In this document: positions 43,862-52,860 of the stretch, piece after piece
Numbering within the stretch: position 1 is the first letter of the stretch
Layout: each line of letters opens with the position of its first letter
Source: an uncultured Chitinophaga sp.
GTDB lineage: Bacteria > Bacteroidota > Bacteroidia > Cytophagales > Cyclobacteriaceae
Direction: 5' to 3'
Assembly: GCA_902168205.1 (NCBI GenBank)
Contig: CABHOK010000007.1
Span: 496,001 to 560,000 of the forward strand
DNA length: 64,000 nt
Translations under genes and position numbers: made by a program
Notes under the pieces: generated by a model
Told to the model about the DNA's origin: nothing
Databases searched by the model: none
Seen by the model: the letters and a program-made list of their open reading frames with translations, nothing else

Positions 43862-44344
43862 TCAAGCGGTGATTCGGAGTCGCTTTGCTTTTTCGATTGC
43901 TTTGGTCCGGCTTGTTACGTCCATTTTTACAAAGAGGTTGGAGGCGTGTGTCTTTATCGTGCTGAGGGAAAGAAACAGGCTCTCGGCTATTTCAGCGTTG
44001 CTGTGTCCTTTTACCATCAACTGCAGTACTTCGTATTCGCGAGTTGTTAGTTTCAATTTTTCCAGTTCTACCTGGTCAACCCGGAATGGCTCTGCTTCTA
44101 CAATTTGCACTTGATGCACTGTGACAACGTCAGCCTTCCGGCCTCGGGTTAGTTGCAGGGCGATCCAAATACCGAGTACGGTGAAGAGGACGGCAATGAG
44201 ACCGATATAAATGTCCAGCGAGTTATCAACGATGAGAAAATTCCACTGCAACCACTTGAGCAGAAAAACGAGTACGGCAATAGACAGCCCATACGCGCCA
44301 ATGTGCCGGTATCTATGGAAAACGGTTTTAAGAAAATGCATCAT
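43862..44344 (-). CDS. Membrane-anchored LuxR-type regulator
   Basis: About 160 residues from ATG 44344 (or 44341). Two membrane helices (IGAYGLSIAVLVFLLKWL and LDIYIGLIAVLFTVLGIWIA) precede a LuxR/GerE helix-turn-helix (LTTREYEVLQLMVKGHSNAE, LSLSTIKTHASNLFVKMDVT). There is no receiver domain. A -7 element CAAATATA on the plus strand (44366-44373, i.e. TATATTTG on the minus strand) lies 22 bp upstream and rules out a GTG at 44389. It probably senses a membrane-related cue together with the DUF4199 partner. Confidence 0.83.
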   Translation of the reverse strand: MMHFLKTVFHRYRHIGAYGLSIAVLVFLLKWLQWNFLIVDNSLDIYIGLIAVLFTVLGIWIALQLTRGRKADVVTVHQVQIVEAEPFRVDQVELEKLKLTTREYEVLQLMVKGHSNAEIAESLFLSLSTIKTHASNLFVKMDVTSRTKAIEKAKRLRITA

Positions 44345-44365
44345 GTCCTGCTCGTTGACATAACT

Positions 44366-44373
44366 CAAATATA
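44366..44373 (-). promoter_or_regulatory. -7 element of the LuxR-type gene
   Basis: Minus-strand TATATTTG is a full match to TAnnTTTG, 22 bp before the ATG at 44344. It decides the start codon. Confidence 0.55.
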
Positions 44374-44495
44374 GTTCTGTCGACCGCACTCCGCAAGTAG
44401 TTATCTTGAAAATGACATCCTGTTGAACAGATGGAAGGATGTTTCAGATATACCCTGAGCAGAGTATATCTTTCTCTGATTTCTGATCATCTGTC

Positions 44496-45770
44496 TTAAA
44501 CGGAATGCGCTGCTACTGCCCTCCTGCCGGCACGATATCCCTTAACAGCAAAGTATAGAATATACAGGTAGCTTGGCACCATCATGATATAGGCGACACG
44601 CGTTCCTACCAACTCAGAAAATTTTGCATAGATAAGCGGAAACACAGCACCGCCCGCCAGCGCCATGATCAATATAGCAGATGCTGTCTTCGTAAATTTA
44701 CCCAGTCCATCAATAGCCAATGGAAAGATAGCAGGCCACATCAACGAGTTGGCAAGACCGAGCAGCGCAATGCAAAGCACCGAAACAAACCCGTTTGTAA
44801 TAACAGCGCCGATTGAGAATACTACGCCCAGAATGGCACACGCACGTAAAGCCGTTGATTGTGAGAAGTACTTCGGTATAGTATATATACCAACAATATA
44901 CCCTACCAACATAAAGAACAACGTGATCTGGGTGAAGAACCTGGCCTGAGACAATTCAAAGTTCAGAGACATACCATAGTTGATAATCGTATCGCCTGCA
45001 ATAACCTCCACACCAACGTACACAAAAATAGCAACGGCCCCCAGAAGTAAATGCGTAAACTGCAGTACACTGGTCTTACCCAGTGCATCACCCGATGAAG
45101 ATGTCTCATCATCTTCTTTCAATTCCGGCAAAGCCGATAGAATAATAAAAACAGCAAAACTTACAAGCACAACCGCCATGATTCCATACGGCAGAATAAC
45201 GCGACTCGCAAGTTCTCCAAGCATGTTCTCTTTCGCAGCTATATCCAGCGTAGCAAGCTTTGCTTCCAGACTGTCCACATCATTCAATGCTATATATCCA
45301 AAAATCAACCCGGCTATAATACCGGCCACTTTATTAAATATACCCATGATGCTGATGCGCTTCGCGGCACTTTCAATCGGACCGATCAGCGATATATAGG
45401 GATTGGACGCTGTTTGCAACAACGCGAGACCGGTACCAATAATAAACAGCGCAAACAAAAACATGCTATAATTTCGGGCATTAGCTGCCGGTATAAAAAG
45501 TAACGATCCCAATGCCATGATAATTAGCCCGATGCCCATTCCTTTTTTATACCCGGTCTTTTTAAGAACGAAAGACGAAGGAATCGCCATAATCGTATAG
45601 GCTATAAAGAATGCAGTAGCAACCAGGTATGATTGAAAATCGCTTTCCAGCTGACAGGCAATTTTCAAATACGGGATCAGCGTACCGTTCAGCCATGTAA
45701 AAAATCCATAGATAAAGAACAGCAAACCAACGATAATCATTGGCATTAAGTATTTCCTTGAATCGCTCAT
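44496..45770 (-). CDS. FucP/GluP-type sugar MFS transporter
   Basis: 424 residues, twelve helices. Motifs of the fucose/glucose/galactose:H+ symporter group: FFIYGFFTWLNGTLIPYLK in helix 1, FIIGTGLALLQTASNPYISL in helix 4 and NKVAGIIAGLIFG in helix 5. It should import a hexose or deoxyhexose. It stands alone; no sugar isomerase or kinase is nearby, so the sugar is open. Confidence 0.9.
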   Translation of the reverse strand: MSDSRKYLMPMIIVGLLFFIYGFFTWLNGTLIPYLKIACQLESDFQSYLVATAFFIAYTIMAIPSSFVLKKTGYKKGMGIGLIIMALGSLLFIPAANARNYSMFLFALFIIGTGLALLQTASNPYISLIGPIESAAKRISIMGIFNKVAGIIAGLIFGYIALNDVDSLEAKLATLDIAAKENMLGELASRVILPYGIMAVVLVSFAVFIILSALPELKEDDETSSSGDALGKTSVLQFTHLLLGAVAIFVYVGVEVIAGDTIINYGMSLNFELSQARFFTQITLFFMLVGYIVGIYTIPKYFSQSTALRACAILGVVFSIGAVITNGFVSVLCIALLGLANSLMWPAIFPLAIDGLGKFTKTASAILIMALAGGAVFPLIYAKFSELVGTRVAYIMMVPSYLYILYFAVKGYRAGRRAVAAHSV

Positions 45771-46061
45771 CGAGATAGGTTTTGGGTTAATATATACAGT
45801 TGTTTACTTCTTCCACCTGTCACTTTCATCTTACTCCTGGCTTCTCAATCAAGTTATACAAAAGAACCGAAGCCACAATTATGTGCACAAGACACACCGC
45901 ATTTTTTTTAACAATGTTCATTACTGCACACACCGATCATTCATTCTGGACATTCTGCAGGTAACATTGCTCTAAAAACAATAAAGAACGGCTATAGCCG
46001 TGTTGGCATTTACTTGGATATATAGTAATCTATCAAAATTAACCGATATATACTTCACTCT

Positions 46062-46544
46062 ATGAAACAACTGAAACCCGCCAACATGCTATGGTGTATA
46101 ACTGTCCTGATCGCATGCTTGTCTTTAGTACACATAACTTCTGCACAAACACAACCGCATACAAGCAAGACAATACCTCTGTATGACACGATCGTTTATA
46201 TGGATAGTCTTTGGGAAGATTCGTACAACCACTGCAGGATCGATAAGCAGGAAGAGCTGATATCCGAAGACCTCGAATTCTATCATGACCAGGGAGGTTT
46301 GATGACATCGAAAAAAGCATTGATCGAGGCACTTAAAAAGAATATCTGCGGAAAGGTAACGCGGGAGCTACAGGCCGGAAGTATAGAGGTATATCCGATT
46401 CCCGGCTATGGCGCTGTAGAAATGGGACTCCATCGCTTTCATGCTAAAAATGATACCGGCAGTGGACCGTTCGCAAAGTTTGTTCACCTCTGGCACAATG
46501 AAAACGGGCATTGGCGAATTACGCGCGTAATCAGTCTTCACTAG
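46062..46544 (+). CDS. Exported DUF4440/SnoaL-like protein
   Basis: 160 residues. Signal peptide (VLIACLSLVHITSAQ), then one NTF2-like domain: MDSLWEDSYNHCRIDKQEEL, LEFYHDQGGLMTSKKALIEA, and the C-terminal WHNENGHWRITRVISLH. This form is common in Bacteroidota; likely a periplasmic small-ligand binder. A 290-bp A/T-rich gap precedes it, with TATATAT runs but no exact -7 element. Confidence 0.8.
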   Translation: MKQLKPANMLWCITVLIACLSLVHITSAQTQPHTSKTIPLYDTIVYMDSLWEDSYNHCRIDKQEELISEDLEFYHDQGGLMTSKKALIEALKKNICGKVTRELQAGSIEVYPIPGYGAVEMGLHRFHAKNDTGSGPFAKFVHLWHNENGHWRITRVISLH

Positions 46545-46592
46545 TCCAAAAGATTGGTAAATTACGTTGTCGTTAATTTAATCCGGTAAAAA

Positions 46593-46961
46593 ATGAACCA
46601 CAACGCGAAATCAATCCGCCCCTTCATTGGCGCACGCGACTTTACACTGTCGAGAAGTTTTTATAAAGACCTTGGATTCGAGGAGCGTGTACTTACGCAT
46701 AACATGTCTCTTTTCAAAACCGACAGTTTGGGATTTTACCTGCAGGATGCATACGTGCGTGACTGGGTTGATAACACCATGATATTTTTAGAAGTTGATG
46801 ACGTGACTCGCCACTGGAATGACCTCCTGGCGTTGGATCTCACAACCCGGTATAAAGATGTGCGACTCGTACCGATTCGCGAACTCGACTGGGGCCGCGA
46901 GTGCTTCCTGCACGATCCATCCGGTATACTCTGGCACTTCGGAGAGTTCAGGAGAGATTGA
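46593..46961 (+). CDS. VOC family protein (glyoxalase/bleomycin-resistance type)
   Basis: 122 residues, one VOC domain: IRPFIGARDFTLSRSFYKDL, LGFEERVL and the end FLHDPSGILWHFGEF, with a Glu (FGEF) at the usual metal-ligand position. It begins 48 bp after the DUF4440 gene. Substrate unknown. Confidence 0.82.
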   Translation: MNHNAKSIRPFIGARDFTLSRSFYKDLGFEERVLTHNMSLFKTDSLGFYLQDAYVRDWVDNTMIFLEVDDVTRHWNDLLALDLTTRYKDVRLVPIRELDWGRECFLHDPSGILWHFGEFRRD

Positions 46962-46965
46962 AAGA

Positions 46966-47082
46966 ATAAAGGGATTAAAAGGTTATAAAATTAAAAGATT
47001 GAAAGATTAAATAGGTAAGGTATATATGCCGGCCGTCTTTCAATTTTACCATCTTTAAATTTTCCAATTTTCCAATATTAAT
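46966..47082. repeat. Inverted repeat, ATTGGAAGATTGAAAG family, copy 3
   Basis: Left part TTATAAAATTAAAAGATTGA and AAGATTAAAT; right part TCTTTCAATTTTACCATCTT and TTTCCAATTTTCCAATATTA. The arms are the most diverged of the three copies. It lies between two plus-strand genes, where a terminator is not obviously needed. Confidence 0.6.
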
Positions 47083-47090
47083 TTCCCCCT

Positions 47091-47978
47091 ATGAATGAGA
47101 TTAAAAAAGAAGACATCAAACAGGAAGTGTTCGATCTTTATGATGACTATGCACACAACCGAATTGACAGACGTGACTTTGTACAAAAGCTTTCCACCTA
47201 TGCGGTTGGCGGGGTAACGGTTGCTTCCCTGATGAGCTTCCTCATGCCTGACTATAAAGGTGCCATCCAGGTTCAGGCGAATGATCCCCGGTTAAAATCA
47301 GAGTATATTAATTACCCTTCTCCCAAAGGAGCGGGTACTATCAAAGCGCTGTTATCAAAACCGGTTGATGCTAAAGGAAAATTACCGGGCATTGTCGTGG
47401 TGCATGAGAACAGAGGTCTCAATCCGCACATTGAAGATGTTGCGCGAAGAGCTGCGCTTGCCGGATTTATTTCCATTGCTCCGGATATGCTTACGCCACT
47501 CGGTGGTTACCCGGGCAGTGATGATCAGGGACGAGAGCTTCAAAGTAAACGCGATCGGAATGAAATGCTGGAAGACTTCATCGCTGCATTCGATTATCTC
47601 AAAGCACATAAAGATTGTACGGGCAAAGTTGGTGTGGTAGGTTTTTGCTTTGGTGGATGGATATCAAACATGATGGCTGTACGCATTCCGGATCTGGCTG
47701 CGTCTGTTCCGTTTTATGGAGGACAACCTGCAACGGAAGATGTTCCGAAGATCAAAGCTCCGCTCCTGCTGCATTATGCTGAATTGGACACGCGCGTAAA
47801 TGAAGGATGGCCGGCCTATGAAAACGCGCTAAAGGAAAACAAGAAAGAGTATACCGCCTATATGTATGCCAATGCCAACCACGGCTTCCACAACGATACA
47901 ACACCACGATATGATAAAGCCGCGGCAGAGCTGGCCTGGAAACGAACGGTTGATTTCTTCAATCAAAAATTAAAGTAA
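47091..47978 (+). CDS. Dienelactone hydrolase family protein with Tat-like N-terminus
   Basis: 295 residues. The alpha/beta hydrolase core carries the dienelactone hydrolase triad: Cys in VGFCFGGW, Asp in AELDTRVN and His in NHGFH. Upstream, [16 protein letters not shown] followed by a short hydrophobic stretch looks like a twin-arginine (Tat) signal, as in YghX-like members, although the long N-terminal extension before it (about 27 residues) is unusual for a signal. Substrates of this branch are unknown. The repeat copy 3 lies in its leader. Confidence 0.85.
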   Translation: MNEIKKEDIKQEVFDLYDDYAHNRIDRRDFVQKLSTYAVGGVTVASLMSFLMPDYKGAIQVQANDPRLKSEYINYPSPKGAGTIKALLSKPVDAKGKLPGIVVVHENRGLNPHIEDVARRAALAGFISIAPDMLTPLGGYPGSDDQGRELQSKRDRNEMLEDFIAAFDYLKAHKDCTGKVGVVGFCFGGWISNMMAVRIPDLAASVPFYGGQPATEDVPKIKAPLLLHYAELDTRVNEGWPAYENALKENKKEYTAYMYANANHGFHNDTTPRYDKAAAELAWKRTVDFFNQKLK

Positions 47979-48222
47979 TCTGGCTGCGGCCCTCCCCGAA
48001 TATATATAGCGATAGCTCATCCCGGGTTGATGAAAATACTCGCCTGCTAGACAAGCGAGACAAAGCCCAATGGCATTATGGATGCTACACCTGAATATAT
48101 TAAGATCGTAGCACCTGACGGTTCACTAGGCTTTATGAATCAGGCCATAACTAACCCGTATATATAGGTAATTATACAGTTACTTTCAGCAGAATATAGG
48201 CATAGCCGCTATATATTGATGG

Positions 48223-48525
48223 CTAAAGCGGTACACCCGCTGTGCATGCCAGACATTGGTTGGCAAATGAATCGTATTCATCAAATGCAGCGCCCGGTTT
48301 GCCAAACAAGGTAATGATGCGATCGATACGGACTTGTGTACCGGAATCAAGTATAATGAACATTCCTTTCCCGGAAATTTCTTCAAGCTTGACAACCTTG
48401 CCTATAACTTCATCAACGGCCTGGTTCGCGTTCCAGTAAAACACCTTTCCGGAAGTCTGTTTGGCAATTTCTTCCGTAATCACTTCGCGAAAATCGTAAG
48501 AGACTGGGGTGTATGAGGTGTCCAT
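48223..48525 (-). CDS. Small conserved protein with C-terminal CxxC
   Basis: 100 residues, no signal. Strand-rich core (GKVVKLEEISGKGMFIILDS, GTQVRIDRIITLFGKPGAAF) followed by DEYDSFANQCLACTAG, a C-x-x-C near the end. I recall similar small proteins in Bacteroidota without an assigned function. The CxxC may bind metal or be redox active. Isolated between the hydrolase and the antiporter. Confidence 0.68.
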   Translation of the reverse strand: MDTSYTPVSYDFREVITEEIAKQTSGKVFYWNANQAVDEVIGKVVKLEEISGKGMFIILDSGTQVRIDRIITLFGKPGAAFDEYDSFANQCLACTAGVPL

Positions 48526-48654
48526 GGAGCGATAGTATTTACTTGTTATATAGATAAAACCAGTTTGCTTCTAATATAATTCATCTCCTACTCAAATAAT
48601 AGCAAAAGGTTGCCCGTAGAAATTGCAGAATTGATTCCCTTGGGGGAAGCGTTT

Positions 48655-48703
48655 CTCTGCTAAAATTGCTCTGCGATTTCTATATCTACGTCCTCTGCGG
48701 AAA
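48655..48703. repeat. Degenerate CTCTGCG-type intergenic repeat
   Basis: CTCTGCTAAAATTGCTCTGC and CGTCCTCTGCGGAAAAAA are units of a word-like sequence (CTCTGCG...CTCTGCGG) that I associate with dispersed intergenic repeats in many bacteria. Only one copy is seen here. Confidence 0.35.
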
Positions 48704-48725
48704 AAATTTATCAGGAAAAGATTTT

Positions 48726-50330
48726 CTATCGGAATGCGACTTCGCGGAGTTTGGTTTCTTCGAGGTCTACCAAAGATAGATATTTACGGATCAACTCTTC
48801 ATCGTATTCCTGTTTGCGATTTAATTGATGAAGGGCTTTTCGTTGTTCGTCAAGCAGCGCTAGATATATAGTATGGTATTGCACCAGCAGGTTTCTGCTT
48901 ACGCTGTTAAAGGCGGCTACATCCTGTTGAAATATAGCCAGGTCGTTGCGCAGCTTTGCTGATAAAATCTTCAGGTGTTCATTCAATTGCTGTTCACCGC
49001 TAAGCGATTGTTCCAGAAATTGTAGCGATGTCTCTGTAATCGTTTTCCGAATGATCAACTCCTGCTCCTGCTCGTGTTCCTCTGCGCTGCTATCGGTTAC
49101 CTCTAGTTTTCGCATCACCCACGGAAGCGTCAGTCCCTGAAAAACAAGTGTAACCAGAATCACAATAAAAGTAATAACGAGTATCAGGTTTCTATAGGGG
49201 AAAGCTTGGTCCGGCTGAATGAGCACCGGTATAGATAGCGCAGCCGCCAGCGACACAACGCCACGCATACCCGCCCAGCCAAACACAAAGGGCATTTTCC
49301 AGCCGGGATTAGGATCCGCAACGGTAATAAAATTTTTCATAAATCGTGTAAACGCTGAAGCTCCCAGTGTACAACATATGCGGGTTATGATCAGTACTAC
49401 CGAAATCACCAAACCATATATAATGGCCTGCATAAGACTTACCTCTTCTACTTCATGCACGATATGTGGCAACTCAAGTCCAATGAGTAAAAAAACGACA
49501 CCGTTCAGAATGAAGCCGATGGTAGACCACACGTTGGTACCCTGCACGCGCCCCTGATATGTGAGCACGATGTGACGCTTGCTCGATAACAGGAGTCCAC
49601 CGGCAACTACGGCCAGCACACCGGAGAAATGAAATCGTTCGGCAAAGTAATACATACAATACGGTGCCAGGAAGCTGAGTATAATCTCAATACTCGGTGT
49701 TGTGGGCAGCCAGCGATATATAGCGTAGAAGAGAAGTCCTATAGCTATACCAATTACAGTTCCCATGATAATCACGAGGAAGAAACTACCTACAGCATCA
49801 GACATTTGAAACTGCCCGGTAACAATGGCCGCCAATGCAAACCGAAATACAATGAGTGAAGAAGCATCATTCAAAAGACTTTCCCCTTCTACTATACTCA
49901 TTAAAACTTTGGGAGCTTTCACTTGCCGCATTATAGTTGTAGCAGATATAGCATCTGGCGGTGATACTATTCCACCGAGCAGAAAGCCCAGCGCCAGTGT
50001 AAAGCCTGGTATAAGTGCATACGAAGCAAACGCGACCACGCATGACGTAATGATAACGATCGGGAATGCAAAGCTCGTGATCACCCTCCTCCATTTCCAG
50101 AATTCTTTCCATGAAGTTTGCCAGGCCGCTTCATAGAGCAAAGGCGGAAGGAAAATAAAAAAGATGAGTTCGGGATCAATCGTAATATGCGGGAAGATGT
50201 TGGTGAAACTAAGTGCCAATCCGCCCAGCACCAGCACAATGGGATAGGCAGTCTTTAGTTTGCCGGCCAGCATGATCAAGGCCACAATAATGAAAATCAG
50301 GTAGATGTATTCGATAAAGATACTTTGCAT
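48726..50330 (-). CDS. CPA1 family Na+/H+ antiporter
   Basis: 534 residues from ATG 50330 (a TTG 11 codons earlier is unlikely). About twelve helices: FFIFLPPLLYEAAW, GGIVSPPDAISA, VEGESLLNDASSLIVFRFAL and FGWAGMRGVVSLAAALSIP are the NhaP/NHE-type exchanger motifs, including the ion-binding N-D pair. A C-terminal cytoplasmic helix-rich tail (about 430-534) is regulatory in this family. It exchanges Na+ (or K+) for H+. Confidence 0.92.
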   Translation of the reverse strand: MQSIFIEYIYLIFIIVALIMLAGKLKTAYPIVLVLGGLALSFTNIFPHITIDPELIFFIFLPPLLYEAAWQTSWKEFWKWRRVITSFAFPIVIITSCVVAFASYALIPGFTLALGFLLGGIVSPPDAISATTIMRQVKAPKVLMSIVEGESLLNDASSLIVFRFALAAIVTGQFQMSDAVGSFFLVIIMGTVIGIAIGLLFYAIYRWLPTTPSIEIILSFLAPYCMYYFAERFHFSGVLAVVAGGLLLSSKRHIVLTYQGRVQGTNVWSTIGFILNGVVFLLIGLELPHIVHEVEEVSLMQAIIYGLVISVVLIITRICCTLGASAFTRFMKNFITVADPNPGWKMPFVFGWAGMRGVVSLAAALSIPVLIQPDQAFPYRNLILVITFIVILVTLVFQGLTLPWVMRKLEVTDSSAEEHEQEQELIIRKTITETSLQFLEQSLSGEQQLNEHLKILSAKLRNDLAIFQQDVAAFNSVSRNLLVQYHTIYLALLDEQRKALHQLNRKQEYDEELIRKYLSLVDLEETKLREVAFR

Positions 50331-50553
50331 ACAGGTTCTTGAGACTAAATATAGCAAATGCAATCAGTACTGTCCATAAGCTATGATTACAACATCACAA
50401 AACTATGATTCGGCATCACTACCGCTCCTATATAAATCAAACCAATGCTTGCGAGAATCAAACATACGTGACAGTCAATGGCGAAAGAAGGTCGGCAACC
50501 ATTTGCAAGTGACTGTTTATTTTAGGATATTACTTTACCTAATTCCAGTTGCT

Positions 50554-51033
50554 ATGTCAGAGAATAAAATATTACAGCCTTCCGCAGGATCGCGGTGCGC
50601 TGTGCAAGCTACCATAAGCTCAGAGCTTGTTATGGCCTTCCTCGTATTTTCATTTGCAGCATCTTCCGGTGTTGTCGGGTATCTGCGGCAAGCACTTCAG
50701 TTGATCGGTTATGTCAACATCGTAAGCTTTGTTATCACGAGTGTAATCTTTGCTTACCTGCTCGGGAGAAAGGCAGGTATAGTGATTCATCAAAACGCAC
50801 GCAGTCTTTTTTACATCAGCTATAAAACGGGACTGCTTGTCATTATATATTCAACCCTCGCCACTTCGCTCCTGGCGTGTATAATCGCTGCTATTACTAC
50901 CGGCTTGCCTGCCAACTGGTTCATGCTATATATCACGAAACCACTGGCATGGATGCTCTGCCTGAGTTGCCTGCCGATAATACTTGCAGGCTCATGGTAC
51001 GGGTTTACCATGGCGAAGTCAGCAGGTGAATAA
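50554..51033 (+). CDS. Four-helix membrane protein of unknown function
   Basis: 159 residues from ATG 50554; the frame stays open further upstream but that part lies against the antiporter promoter and looks non-coding. Four hydrophobic helices (ELVMAFLVFSFAASSGVVGY, VNIVSFVITSVIFAYLLG, KTGLLVIIYSTLATSLLACI and AWMLCLSCLPIILAGSWYG). No motif recognised. A TACTTTAC 24 bp upstream is one base off the -7 consensus. Confidence 0.6.
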   Translation: MSENKILQPSAGSRCAVQATISSELVMAFLVFSFAASSGVVGYLRQALQLIGYVNIVSFVITSVIFAYLLGRKAGIVIHQNARSLFYISYKTGLLVIIYSTLATSLLACIIAAITTGLPANWFMLYITKPLAWMLCLSCLPIILAGSWYGFTMAKSAGE

Positions 51034-51041
51034 GATACCTG

Positions 51042-51650
51042 TTACTGGTGCTTAAACATATATCGCACGCCTACACCGGCATGCAAAATGTTCCAGATGT
51101 TCAATGCATGTTTGTTTTGAATATAGCTCACCAGTTTGATCTCATTTGTACCGATCTCATAGTATGCCGTGAATTTCTTAGGCTTCCTGAAAGCATGCGT
51201 AACAAAGCGCACATCACCACCTATAAAAAGGTTTACACGCACGGCTTCGCTCCACCAGTAGTAACCATCCGGATACCAGCCGGGAAGATCGGATGAATAC
51301 TCTTTTCCGAACGTATAGCAGAAATATACTCCGGTATTCAACGGGTGTATCGCTACATCCGGATTGACCCGTATGCGAATGGGCATCGCGTTGAACTTGA
51401 ATGTGAAAGTTTCCAGGGCCGTGCTGCCGGTAAACCCCGGAACAACACCTAACAGAAAATCAAGACTTCCCTTCTTCGAAAAGATATCATAGCCAACACC
51501 GGCCGAAACAAAGCCTATACTTCCGGCATATTGCGCCACAACGAAATCAGGTATATACCAGTGATCGCGATGCTCACGCGTCTGTGCGAATGACGATCGT
51601 ATACCGCATACGAACACCAGGAGTATACTGTACAGTATATATCGTTTCAT
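51042..51650 (-). CDS. Exported outer-membrane-like protein
   Basis: 202 residues with a signal peptide (YILYSILLVFVCGIRSSFAQ). The mature part is rich in Gly and aromatic residues with alternating strands (GSIGFVSAGVGYDIF, TGVYFCYTFGKEY) and ends GVGVRYMFKHQ, as in small outer-membrane barrels. Its ATG overlaps the stop of the phosphoesterase gene (TGATG), so the two are translationally coupled and probably function together. Confidence 0.68.
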   Translation of the reverse strand: MKRYILYSILLVFVCGIRSSFAQTREHRDHWYIPDFVVAQYAGSIGFVSAGVGYDIFSKKGSLDFLLGVVPGFTGSTALETFTFKFNAMPIRIRVNPDVAIHPLNTGVYFCYTFGKEYSSDLPGWYPDGYYWWSEAVRVNLFIGGDVRFVTHAFRKPKKFTAYYEIGTNEIKLVSYIQNKHALNIWNILHAGVGVRYMFKHQ

Positions 51651-52474
51651 CAATAGAAAATTTTAGTGAAGGTGTATTGATGGCCATAAAGTCTGATGAC
51701 GAGGTACATGCGCTCGTTCATGCTGGTTGCTACCAGGTAGTCCGTACCATCCTGGTAAGGCTGTCCGTATTCGAAAGTATGCCGGTGTGCGTGCAACGAC
51801 ATGGCTACTCTACCGGACTGACTAAGTGTGTTGGCATACGACACTTCAAGATCGGGATTGAAGTCGCTGTCGTACGGAGGCACATGCGACACAACAATCG
51901 CCCGGTGAAAGTCATGAGTGTTCAGTTCTGCGTTGAGCCAGTTCAGATCAGGCACGCTGCTGCTGAAAGCATACTCCCTGGAGTTGGTGTTCAGCAGTAT
52001 AAATTTGAAACCGTTCACAATAAAGCTCGTGTTCAGCGGGCCATACATCTTGGTATATATCTTTTCTCCGTTCCCCGACAGGTCATGATTACCAATAACA
52101 CCGATATAGGGTTTGTTCAACGTCTGCATGATCTCATCAACCCACTGGTATTCATCTTTCAAGCCAAAGTCACTGATGTCTCCGTTCAGAATCACAAAAT
52201 CTGCTTTCTGCTGGTTGGCGCTTTTCACAAAGTCTTTCAACTCATCATAGAACCGTTGAGAGTCACCGATTGCTATAATGGTAAGCGTATCCGGATCGGA
52301 TACATTCTCCTGAATCGTTTTGATGGCACGGCTGTTCAGGTTCTTCTCCGAGTCATCAAGCATAGTCTCATAAGGATGATATTCAAAAACAGAGCACGCT
52401 CCTGCTATCATCAGGATACAAAGGCGGTATACTTTACGGAAGATATACCGGCCGGAGATTTTCGGGTAGTTCAT
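51650..52474 (-). CDS. Calcineurin-like metallophosphoesterase lipoprotein
   Basis: 274 residues from ATG 52474. The signal ends MIAGAC (Cys about 27), a lipoprotein. The metallophosphoesterase motifs are in order: IAIGDSQRF (GD-x-H variant with Q), ILNGDISDFG, GVIGNHD, VVSHVPPYD and LHAHRHTFEYG. The first motif lacks its usual His, which may alter metal binding. Substrate unknown. First gene of a two-gene operon. Confidence 0.85.
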   Translation of the reverse strand: MNYPKISGRYIFRKVYRLCILMIAGACSVFEYHPYETMLDDSEKNLNSRAIKTIQENVSDPDTLTIIAIGDSQRFYDELKDFVKSANQQKADFVILNGDISDFGLKDEYQWVDEIMQTLNKPYIGVIGNHDLSGNGEKIYTKMYGPLNTSFIVNGFKFILLNTNSREYAFSSSVPDLNWLNAELNTHDFHRAIVVSHVPPYDSDFNPDLEVSYANTLSQSGRVAMSLHAHRHTFEYGQPYQDGTDYLVATSMNERMYLVIRLYGHQYTFTKIFY

Positions 52475-52860
52475 ATTGAAAAATTTCCGTTGCAAGTTGG
52501 CGTGTTTTCACTTGAATTAAAATGTATAAAGCATGGCAGGCGTTGTATACATGAAGTCAAAACTGAAGGATACAATAATTTTCATACTAAAAATGAGACC
52601 ATCCGCCTGATGGTCTCTTTTACAATTTACCTGACCTCATCTACCAAAAGGTTCTTCAAAAGTATAGGAAGATGCCTTTTGCGTCCATGACGATCGTATG
52701 CAATTCATTGTATGTTTACACGGAGAACTGCTTTCCCAATGCAATCACCCCGGGTAAAAAATTATACTCTTGTTCACTGGAATTTTGAACCTTTAACCAC
52801 TATTCCGAGTTAGCCAAAGATTACGGCCCGATTGAAACTTATGAAATTTACTCTACGCGT
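52475..52860. other. 386-bp gap between divergent genes holding an orphan terminator
   Basis: No protein gene seen. It contains a strong bidirectional hairpin at 52595-52617 and, on the minus strand, TACTTTTG (52664-52657), a full -7 match. A transcript from that promoter would meet the hairpin after about 35-60 bases. The right 190 bp should hold the promoter of the amino-acid transporter; no exact -7 element was found there. Confidence 0.5.
52595..52617. terminator. Intrinsic terminator without an adjoining gene end
   Basis: GAGACCATC (52595-52603), loop CGCCT, GATGGTCTC (52609-52617), then TTTTAC on the right and, on the other strand, ATTTTT. Perfect 9-bp stem. Both neighbouring genes start, not end, at this gap, so it may end a short RNA or work as an attenuator in the leader of the phosphoesterase operon. 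Confidence 0.75.

Noticed and set aside
51584-52690. 368-codon open frame on the plus strand
   Set aside because: It lies fully antisense to the phosphoesterase and barrel-like genes, has Cys/His/Arg-rich composition and no domain; a shadow of the real genes.
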